DNA from: Saccoglossus kowalevskii
Taxonomy: Eukaryota > Hemichordata > Enteropneusta > Harrimaniidae
DNA: 16,939 nt
NCBI RefSeq assembly: GCF_000003605.2
Contig: NW_003138321.1
Coordinates: 209,030-225,968 of the forward strand
Direction of reading: 5' to 3'
Within the stretch, counting starts at the first letter, position 1. Each line of letters opens with the position of its first letter. Under the pieces are notes generated by a model that saw nothing but the letters and a program-made list of their open reading frames with translations, was not told the DNA's origin and made no database searches. Position numbers and translations under genes: made by a program. This document shows, piece after piece, positions 9,655 through 16,939 of this stretch.

Positions 9655-9780
9655 CTGTTAGTTGCAGTAATATTCACTGTGATGTAGATGTCTTCATATC
9701 GGGCTTGTCCGGCATTTTATTCATTCTATTCGTTTGGCAGCTGTTCTAACGTTGTATGCAAATTGCAGTACGGGAGGCGA
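9655..9780 (-). other. candidate untranslated first exon of LPGAT1
   Basis: Reading the minus strand, AACAG|GTGAGG gives an excellent splice donor (last exon base 9655, GT at 9654-9653) just downstream of the CpG-richer block. The coding LPGAT1 exon 1 has room for an acceptor at 6953-6952. A non-coding first exon from about 9780 to 9655 would put the LPGAT1 transcription start next to that of CREBZF. The 5' boundary is a guess. This is inference from splice consensus and position only. Confidence 0.35.
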
Positions 9781-9880
9781 ACCGGGCGCCGCTCAACTCG
9801 TGACTTATGGCACGTGATGTCAAGAATCCAATCAGTGACGCAAACGTTCGCGGTACGTTTGGGTAGCCATTTTGTTTTGT
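9751..9880. promoter_or_regulatory. candidate CREBZF promoter, possibly bidirectional
   Basis: This block is clearly richer in CpG than its surroundings and lies 120-250 bp before the CREBZF start codon. Within it are a CACGTG E-box (9811-9816), an overlapping CRE-like TGATGTCA (9815-9822), a CCAAT box (9828-9832), a C/EBP-ATF-like TGACGCAA (9836-9843) and GCCATTTTG (9866-9874, the reverse of a YY1-type CAAAATGGC). No TATA box is obvious. These are motif matches only. The E-box and CRE/ATF mix would suit a stress-responsive bZIP gene, and the position between divergent genes suggests shared use. Confidence 0.55.
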
Positions 9881-10002
9881 TCATTTCTTTGTACTGGGTT
9901 GGTCTAGTTTGGTTACCCCAAATCCTAAGATTTTATCATCTTTTTAGGGAAATTAATCCATAAACCCTTCACCAAGTGTGAAAGAAGCGATCGATTGTTG
10001 GA

Positions 10003-11094
10003 ATGAGTGTATTGGTGTCTCCAGTAATGCCGTTCAACAACAGCTGTGAATCTGTTGCAGACACTCCAACTTCTGACACTAGTGGTTCGAGTTTTGGCGA
10101 ACTGTTTCCCGATTTGGCTGATCTTGTGAGTGCTGCTTCAACTGCATCAATTCCATCGATCACCGAAGGCGCTGACACGACAAAGAAGCGCCACGTTATC
10201 AAGATTAAAATGCAGTCGGAAAAAGACGAAAAGATGCTGATGGAATATTTACTAGGCAAGTCAAATAATAACTCTACCCCAACCTTGGAACTTGTAAAGC
10301 CGCATACAATTATACCAAACGACCTCCAATCAGTGTCCACTACTACAAGTACCAACGATATTGAGTGTCTCTCACCATCAGTTACCTCGACTGTGACTAA
10401 TCCCGCTATACCATCGTTGCCAAACGCCCCCTTACACCACATTGAACCAATCTCCCAGTCACAGGATTCTTTGGAATTGAAGTTAGCGGAAGGCGACGCT
10501 CTCAACAAAAATGCAATCAACGCCAGATTGAACAGACTGAAAAAAAAGAAATATGTTGAAACCTTAGAAAGCTCAGTTAGGACTCTAACTTGTGAAAACA
10601 CAAAGTTGAAAGACGAGAAAAAGCAACTATCTACTAAAGTTGATACGCTCGAAAATGAAATCACGTATTTGAAAGGTGTGCTGGCCAATCAGAGTGAGTT
10701 GTCCTCGCTTCTCACTAACATTGGAAACACTCCTGGCGTAAAGTTTCACAGTACACTAACTACAGTGGATGAGAACACATGCAATTGCGAAATAAATACA
10801 CCAGCGAAGAAGAGAAAGTTAGATTCCGAGACTGCTACAAATGCTAAATGTCGACCGGTAACCAGGGCAATGAGATCTTGTGGACAAACTGTCAAGGAAT
10901 CCAATAAAAGTAGCAGCGACAAAAATGTTTGTGGATGTAAAAAGTCCACATCAAAAGTTGATGTGCCTTCAAAATCGGAAGCAGCTGGCGTTTGCTTACA
11001 TGTATCAAATGGATCAGTATCTTTGGAGTTCTGTTCAAGATGCAACAACATTGCTAAGGAAGCCACCCAAAAAGAGCAGCTACACACAGTGTAA
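10003..11094 (+). CDS. CREBZF: CREBZF (Zhangfei/SMILE)-type bZIP transcription regulator
   Basis: A single uninterrupted frame of 363 codons; human CREBZF is about 354. The start is the first ATG after an in-frame TGA (9979-9981). The N-terminal half is Ser/Thr-rich with an acidic-hydrophobic FGELFPDLADLV patch. The basic region spans about 168-184 (NKNAINARLNRLKKKKY), then leucines fall at 188, 195, 202, 209, 216 and 223: a perfect six-heptad zipper. LSSLL (233-237) is an LxxLL motif, KKRK (269-272) a likely nuclear signal. Residues 329-351 (GVCLHV...EFCSRC) match the CREBZF C-terminal signature. Family knowledge: nuclear coregulator that dimerises with other bZIP proteins, represses nuclear receptors and, in vertebrates, binds HCF-1 through (D/E)HxY. 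I see no (D/E)HxY here. The intronless coding region agrees with vertebrate CREBZF. Targets in this animal are unknown. Confidence 0.93.
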   Translation: MSVLVSPVMPFNNSCESVADTPTSDTSGSSFGELFPDLADLVSAASTASIPSITEGADTTKKRHVIKIKMQSEKDEKMLMEYLLGKSNNNSTPTLELVKPHTIIPNDLQSVSTTTSTNDIECLSPSVTSTVTNPAIPSLPNAPLHHIEPISQSQDSLELKLAEGDALNKNAINARLNRLKKKKYVETLESSVRTLTCENTKLKDEKKQLSTKVDTLENEITYLKGVLANQSELSSLLTNIGNTPGVKFHSTLTTVDENTCNCEINTPAKKRKLDSETATNAKCRPVTRAMRSCGQTVKESNKSSSDKNVCGCKKSTSKVDVPSKSEAAGVCLHVSNGSVSLEFCSRCNNIAKEATQKEQLHTV

Positions 11095-11540
11095 ATACAG
11101 AAGCAGATGTTCATCTTGGTGGAGTATTATTATTAGACCATGGTCTGTGATTTCATTAACTAACTTGGTACTCTTAGTTACGTCAAAGACAATGTCTTTG
11201 GTTACATTGTACAAATATAACTTGAGATAAAAAATGAATAGGACCTGTTGCCACCTTCAAGAACTTATTTTTGAACTTTTGATTCAGAAACAAAATATGA
11301 ACTTGTAACATCGAGGCCAGTCATTCCTTCTGTAATGACTGGTGTCTTTGATCTCCTTTGGGATTTTTTTTTGTATTTCTGAAATGGTTTGCAGAACACA
11401 CGTAAATCCGCTTTCAGAGTTTTTTTTCTGTTTTATTTCAGATTATGGTAATGGAAGATCAGAAGTATAGTTCAAGTTGTGTGCAGAGTGCAACAATGGG
11501 TTTAAGTATACCATAATAAATGGTCCGTGTCAATTTCATA
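11095..11540 (+). other. probable CREBZF 3' UTR with two stem-loops
   Basis: Non-coding sequence directly after the TAA stop. A perfect AATAAA at 11515-11520 is the first good poly(A) signal. Two perfect short hairpins occur: CAAAGAC-AAT-GTCTTTG (11184-11200) and CCAGTCATT with an 8-base loop then AATGACTGG (11317-11342). A strong 3' splice-site-like tract (T-rich, TTTATTTCAG ending 11441) also lies here, so the UTR may be spliced or extend further. The end point is uncertain. Confidence 0.45.
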
Positions 11541-12875
11541 CATTTTCTTATGAAATCATTTATCAACAATTTCCCGATGCAGACTTTATTATTCCATGAA
11601 CCCCTGGATGTGACTGGGTCCTCTCAAAAGATCTTTTCTATTTTTACAGGTGCAGTCTTTTGAATCTCTTTTTGAAAGAATATTGTGGACGTTTTGATAA
11701 AAACCATAGTAAATGGTAAACAATCTAATATGTTATCCTGGGATGGACCACTAATGAAAGGCTTTACATTGTAGATATTCAGATTTACAGACTCTCAACA
11801 TAGACCCGTAATGGTATCAAACTAATTTGGCAGAGTCCTACGTCTGTATCACTCCATTTTAGAGCCTTTTTCAGAGTTGGTATGTTTAGGTTTGTCATTT
11901 TCAAAGGAAGTCTACTAAATTTGAAAGTTTTTTAGGCCTCCTCTAGGTTAAACTGGACATGAATTCTTTGTCATAAATTCCATAAACAAGTCGTGCTGTG
12001 AAAGTGTTAAGCTAAATTTATTTTTGGTTAGCTGTCATTCATCACAGAAGCTGTTACCTGAAAAGTTACAAATAATGGATGACAAGTTTTAGACTGACTT
12101 TATTCAATATGTTTAGCCAAGAAATATAGTTGAGCATTGATTTGGTTATTAACTTTCATTCTAAAATTTATTTAAATCCAACATTCTGTTAACTGCACCT
12201 AATTGCTGATTATGCACCTCAACACCAATAAGTGGATCCATCCCAGATTGTGTGGTTGTCATTTTACACTTGGTATTTGACTGATACTGTTTATCTTTCC
12301 TTTTTATGCTGGAACTGACAATGAACGATGAGGCAGGCATTATTATGAATATGCTTGACCTTCGTTGCACCAAACCTGAAGGCAAGTGTACTATAGGGTA
12401 AAGAGTAAGTAATTGGTAGGTTTGTAATGTAATATATAGGTAGGTATAACCAAGAGAAATGATACAGCGGCTAGGTTTTGCAATACCTTTATTTGTAGCA
12501 AATAGAGATTCTTGTAAGATGTGGAAGGCTTTATTGAAGCAAGAATTTTCATTTATTATATCTTTATTTATCAAATTTAATGAGTTCATTAATCTCCCAC
12601 AACAAAACACCTTGGTCATTAAATTAGAAAAATATATAAATGAATATTTTATTCAAAATACCTTGCTGCTTTGACCATGGCAAATGTACAATCTGAAAAT
12701 CCTAAGTTTGTAAAAAAACAAAAAAATGCATCTGTTTTTTCTTGCCTGGATGTGTTTAAATATTGTACAGTATATATTATGACTTAATAAGGTTCAATGT
12801 TCAAGTAGCTTTTGTTCAAAATTGTAATTACTTTTATAGCTAAATTTATTGTCACAGCTTAAAATATTTGCCCTT
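11541..12875. other. gene-free AT-rich stretch downstream of CREBZF
   Basis: No recognisable gene. A second strong acceptor-like tract (TCTATTTTTACAG, ending 11649) is present. A minus-strand frame of 152 codons (12161-12619) is longer than expected by chance in AT-rich DNA but shows no domain, membrane plan or family resemblance. It may be untranslated sequence of CREBZF or intergenic DNA. Confidence 0.5.
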
Positions 12876-13078
12876 TTAACCTATTCACTGCCATATTAGC
12901 TGCTCAATGATGCATAGTGACCAATACTTCGAATTTTGGCTACCAATATTCAGGGGGAAATTAATCGCGTTTAGACATGCAAATTTGCTGATTTTTGGGC
13001 ATTTTACAGGGGAGACATATTTGTTCATTTTGGACCACACAAATTGCTTCTAAATTACAGTGGCAGTGAAAGGGTTAA
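12876..13078. mobile_element. piggyBac-like MITE flanked by TTAA
   Basis: TTAA (12876-12879) is followed by CCTATTCACTGCCA. At the other end TGGCAGTGAAAGGG is followed by TTAA (13075-13078). The 14-bp ends are reverse complements with two mismatches, and the TTAA duplication is exact. TTAA target sites with short CCY-starting ends are the hallmark of piggyBac-superfamily insertion. At 203 bp with no coding capacity this is a non-autonomous element that would need a transposase from elsewhere in the genome. Confidence 0.82.
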
Positions 13079-15770
13079 ATGCAGTTTGAAATGCATGTAC
13101 AGCACAGAAATGCGAAAGTGGGAAAAAATTTTAATAAAACAAAAAAGCTGATGGATGTCGTGGAGATTGTTTCTTGCATCGTTTTGGGTGACCAGTCATT
13201 CAGGGGGAAGGGGACAACTGCTCTAACACATTTCTGCAGTTTAAGCTTTCAAATTTGTTTTATACTAATTGTTAGAAAAACCGACTGTATGCTATGAAAG
13301 AATAGAATTTGTATGTCACCAAATCCAGCCGATTTCTGATTGAAAAAATACTTATCTGATTGGTTCATTTAAACAAACGCAGGTGAGCTTATGCCACAGT
13401 CTTGGCATGCCTTGTTCTAATTAGACCAAAATTACATTAGCTACATTATTTCATTGTACAGTTGATATGTCATCTAAAAAAAAAAAATATTGATATAATA
13501 TTTATATAATGTATATAACAATAACCAATTGTTAGCTAATAACTGCAGTTTTGTTGCTACAAACTTAATTTAGTGGGGGTTTGTTTGCACATTGTGCATG
13601 GTACAAAGAACTGTCAAGTGCAGTACTCCAGGAATTTTACAGTTTGATCATTTCTACAATACAAGTGTACATTTCCTTCATTAGCATAATTTGTTTCTCA
13701 AAAGTTTGAGGAGAGATGCCTGGAAGAACACTGAAATTGTGTTTATACATTGTACATGGAGGTGTTTTCATATTTAGTCTTGCCAAGATGTTTTTTGAAT
13801 TTATTGTCAATGTTAAAAATGCAAAATAAGCTTCATAATTGGCAAGCATTTAAGAAAAAATAAATTAAGTTACTAGATTTTGATTTTCATCCTTCCCACT
13901 CCATGAACTTTTTGTGCTTTCTTTATTACCCCCTGAATGAGCACACTCGTGTGTTTGCTAACATGAATTTGATGAAACTGAATTAATCATTGGTTTGTTA
14001 AATAAAAGCAAAAATTTCACTTGTATGATACTGTAGCAATTGTCGTTATTTGTGATTAAAATGTTTTCTTTAAACTAATAATTGTAATTGATGCAGTTGG
14101 TCACTCTATTAGCAGAGGCTCTCCCAGCAATTGGAGTGCTGGACAGTTATGATTTCATTACTGCACTTAAGATACTAAGGTTACTTGCTGTCATCATCGT
14201 GAAAGTATTGTGAGAAAAATTTACAGTGCTTTTTAATTATTAAGTTACTACTGGGGGGGTGTGATCAGGTTAGACTTGGGTACCAATCATTGTATTGAAT
14301 GTTAAATAATTGCCCTTTTTCGTGTACTATTTTCAATAGTCATCAGTTGGTGCAATAAGGGCAGACGTTAATGCATGATAGAAAATGTCATCGTACTCGT
14401 AAACGTTTCATTTACATTTCATGCGTTCACTGAATCTTTCATTTGATTTACCTACTCTGATCAAAAGTGTGGTGTTATGTCCAATAAGCCCACACTTGTG
14501 TTTCCACTAATAAAGTGTACTGTTTTAGGTAAAAGTTTCCTATAGCTGATGGCCTATGTCTAAAACTCGAAGCATCAACTCAAATGTGCTCAATAGTATT
14601 CACATTTACCCAGACATTTCTTGGATATAGCAAGTTCAAACAAAATGGCTTGCAGGTGTACTGTTTTTGTTTGAGACCATTGTAGTGGAACTAATTCATC
14701 AAAATGAAGTACCGGTATTAGTGTTGTTCTAAATCAAGGTTTTGTTCAAAACCTGGTGTGTACATTAGGCATAGTGCTAAAAAAAAGTTCTAGATCTAAA
14801 GTGTTTAGCGGGTTAGATTCAAAACTGATTCACAATGGCAAACTGTTTTGTTTTAATGAATGCTTTCTAGAGACTTGTCTAGTTCTGGAATGACAGAAAT
14901 GCTAAATTTTTATGAATTTTTGGCACAGACCATGAAACGAATTGACTTGCATTTGTGTCCCAAGATGCATGATGTACCGGTATGTATGTAGTTTGAATGT
15001 GTTATCAGTCCAGGCAGTTCTGTGATGCAGGTGGCAACATGTGGGGGTCATTCAACAAGTATAAGAGGTTACACCCAACCCTGTGATCCCTGGAGGTTAA
15101 CTCGTTACAATGTTAGGTTTACTCTTGCATATAATGGTATATCACAGAATTGTAAAAGTATAATTTAGAGTTAAATGAGACAGCTCTTAATAAGTTTGGT
15201 AGATACTGAGACCCAACTGTCTCTGATGTTTTATTTGTATCAAGATTTAAGATGGGCAGCATGTATTTCCTTGGGACTGCATTATGAATCGCAGCTCTGA
15301 TTTTGATTGTGTCATTTTAGATCTAGTGTTTGATATCATAAATTTAGTTTTGGTGTACGTGTGTGCAGATGCCATCTTGTCTGCCCTGTTTCACTGATTC
15401 TTATCTGAATTGGATGTTGGCTGTGGAAGCTATTCCCAGCACTAAATTGATGATTCGTTATGCTTTAATGAACATTTTCGAGTCTGACAAAAGTCAATCA
15501 CTGGATATTCCTTTGGTTTTCCAGTAATATTTTATGGAGATTGGTCAATGTAACGCCATCCTAGGCCAAATGATGCAGTTCAATTTATAACCACCATCTT
15601 TGATCAGCTACTCCCTGCCCGGTTATGTTTATAATCATACAGACACTGCTTGAATGACAAATGTTGTAAATATTTTGTTTTTAATCAATCATGCCAAGTG
15701 ATAAGTCAGTAAATAAACTTGTTTTGTCACCTTCCAATTTTGTGACGAATAATCTGCTAAATTGTTTTAT
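13079..15770. other. gene-free stretch between the TTAA MITE and the terminal repeat block
   Basis: No gene can be supported. It contains an AT-only-looking run near 13470-13520, two TACCGGTA palindromes (14710, 14975), a 10/11-bp-arm hairpin near 14462-14500, and two small open stretches that I cannot assign: about 14096-14213 after an acceptor-like ATGCAG, and 15369-15527 (52 codons from ATG). Neither resembles a known family. Confidence 0.5.
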
Positions 15771-16780
15771 TAGTCCCCGTTCGAAGTCCGAAAACAGGGA
15801 CTTATAATTCGGTCTCCATACGTCTGTCCGGAGACGTATCTCAGAATCCCTTGGACCGATTCCGTTCATTCTTTGCATGTGCCTAGTACTTTATGTGGGA
15901 CATATGCACATGCAGTGGATTAGCGATTTGATTCAAAATGGCCGACTGGCAGCCATCTTGTTTTTTGAAAATGTTGTATTTTGGACATGCTTTGTCAGTT
16001 TTCATTCAAACTTGGTACATAGATTATACATGCCCATGACTATTTATTTCACAATTGGATCAAAGATGGCCGACTGGCAGCCATCTTGTTTTTTGAAAAT
16101 GTCGTATTTTGAACATGCTTTGTCAGTTTTCATTCAAATTTAGTACATAGATCATACATGTTAGGATACATGTCCCTGACTGTTCGTGAGTTCCTGAGTC
16201 TGTCCGTCCGTTCGTGCGTCAGTCTGTCCAGAGTCATATTTCAGAATCCTGTGGTCCGATTCCGTTCATTCTTTGCATGTGTCTAGTACCTTATGTGGGA
16301 CATATGCACATGCAGTGGCTTAGCGATTCGATTCAAAATGGCTGACTGTTGTATTTTGGACATGCTTTGTCAGTTGTCATTCAAACTTGGTACATAGATT
16401 ATACAGGTTAGGATACATGTCCATGACAATTTATTTCGCAATTGAATCAAAGATGGTCGACTGGCAGGCATCTTGTTTTTTTTTATGCGGCATCTTAGAT
16501 GTGCTCTGTCAGTTTTCATTCAAATTTGCCATATACACGTACTTTATACATGTTAGGATGCATGTCCATGACAATTTGTTTCAAAATCTGGTCAAGGATG
16601 GCCGATTGACATCCATCTGACTTTTTGGCCTTACTACTATACTTTCACAATTTATGTACCATTTTCATTCGTATTTGGCATATACATACATACATATCAG
16701 TGTGTTTCATAATCAGATCAAAGCTGGCCGAATAACGGCTGTTTTCATTTTTGGCCATATTACTACTACACGGAACACGT
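15771..16780. repeat. nested tandem repeat: 400-bp higher-order unit of about six 115-145-bp subunits
   Basis: 15841-15940 and 16241-16340 match almost base for base at an offset of exactly 400. Within the block a subunit built on ATGGCCGACTGGCAGCCATC, a T-rich run, CATGCTTTGTCAGTTTTCAT, then TTGGTACATAGATTATACA recurs. Its GCCGACTG-type core starts near 15941, 16069, 16341, 16456, 16601 and 16737, with increasing decay to the right; the third copy lacks about 20-25 bp. The left edge carries a hairpin (AGTCCC 15772-15777 / GGGACT 15797-15802). GTCC-type runs lie at about 16198-16230. Two apparent plus-strand open frames read through these copies and are not genes. Confidence 0.9.
15772..15802. 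repeat. hairpin at the left edge of the nested repeat
   Basis: AGTCCC and GGGACT (6-bp perfect arms) enclose a further imperfect pairing of GTTCG with CGAAAAC. It marks the left boundary of the repeat block and may be the terminus of the mobile unit from which the block derives. Confidence 0.55.
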
Positions 16781-16939
16781 GTTTTGATGTAAATAAACAA
16801 TCTTTTGTATACACCACGTAGAACTCAAGTTTCAAGGACACACTCGTGACAACCCCTCCACTTTAATATGACGAGCACAAAGAGAACTTTCAAAAATTTA
16901 ATGGGAACTGTGTCATTTTCAATGACTTGTTATCTATTT

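Noticed and set aside
9483-9963. Two overlapping plus-strand frames of 88 and 91 codons before CREBZF
   Set aside because: No domain and poor coding character. They lie in the presumed promoter and 5' UTR region, and neither is in frame with CREBZF through an ATG. An upstream peptide cannot be excluded but is not supported.
9969-10688. 239-codon minus-strand open frame opposite CREBZF
   Set aside because: It is the antisense shadow of a long real coding exon. It has Ser/Phe/Val-rich content with no domain, and the plus-strand frame has clear bZIP evidence.
10746-11114. 122-codon minus-strand frame and overlapping plus-strand frame 10880-11230
   Set aside because: Both overlap the CREBZF coding exon in other frames and show no motif.
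11184-11200. IRE1/XBP1-type unconventional splice hairpin in the CREBZF mRNA
   Set aside because: The loop is three bases (AAT) and lacks the seven-base CxGCxGx loop pattern and a paired second site.
13637-13849. 70-codon minus-strand frame
   Set aside because: Short, starts at an ATG but has no recognisable family, splice partner or conserved motif; consistent with chance.
15369-15527. 52-codon plus-strand frame starting MPSCLPCFTD
   Set aside because: Composition is less AT-biased than its surroundings, but it is short, isolated and unlike any family I know, so it is not called a gene.
15772-15802. tRNA-like GTTCGAAGTCC text
   Set aside because: It resembles a T-arm box by chance only. 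No D-arm box, anticodon stem or acceptor pairing could be found around it.
15877-16620. Plus-strand frames of 88 and 77 codons (15877-16143, 16387-16620) with similar repeated peptides
   Set aside because: They read through copies of the nested DNA repeat. The shared peptide text comes from the repeat unit, not from a gene.
1-16939. CRISPR array, operon, riboswitch or other prokaryotic system
   Set aside because: No regularly spaced identical repeats with unique spacers, no Shine-Dalgarno-led gene clusters; introns and protein families are animal.

Overview
This is nuclear DNA from an animal, very probably an aquatic invertebrate. The evidence is two animal-type protein genes (one split by four GT-AG introns), long AT-rich non-coding stretches, an intronic transposase fossil and several MITE-like elements. 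The sequence alone does not fix the phylum. There is no bacterial or viral gene organisation.

Left half, minus strand: a complete five-exon gene for an LPGAT1-type lysophospholipid acyltransferase (start 6806, stop 705). Joining the five exons at consensus splice sites gives an uninterrupted frame of 374 codons plus stop, close to the length of human LPGAT1. The NHx4D and FPEGG acyltransferase motifs are in the expected order. Intron 2 holds a decayed IS630/Tc1-mariner-type transposase in the same orientation as the gene. Intron 1 is long, AT-rich and empty apart from minor repeats.

Middle: 6807-9650 has no convincing gene. It contains a 212-bp MITE with ~41-bp terminal inverted repeats (7282-7493) and a ~140-bp fold-back element (7618-7757). 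Around 9750-9880 the sequence becomes CpG-richer and carries an E-box, a CCAAT box, CRE-like sites and a YY1-like site. It lies between two divergent genes, so it may be a shared promoter. A perfect minus-strand splice donor at 9655 suggests an untranslated first exon of the acyltransferase gene.

Right half, plus strand: 10003-11094 is an intronless coding region of 363 codons for a CREBZF (Zhangfei/SMILE)-type bZIP protein. It has a basic region, six heptad leucines, an LxxLL motif just after the zipper, a basic nuclear-localisation cluster and the CREBZF C-terminal Cys signature. From 11095 to about 15770 there is a presumptive 3' UTR with two perfect stem-loops, a TTAA-flanked piggyBac-like MITE (12876-13078) and otherwise unassigned AT-rich DNA. 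The last kilobase (15771-16780) is a nested repeat: a 400-bp higher-order offset built from about six degenerate 115-145-bp units, each with a YY1-like ATGGC core.

The two genes have no known joint pathway. One is an endoplasmic reticulum lipid-remodelling enzyme, the other a stress- and nuclear-receptor-linked transcription regulator. Their link here is position: head-to-head, with start codons about 3.2 kb apart. I found no wholly new biological system. The points most worth following up are the unusual CREBZF basic region and missing HCF-1 motif, the candidate shared promoter, the MITE set, the nested YY1-like repeat, and the excess of the palindrome TACCGGTA.
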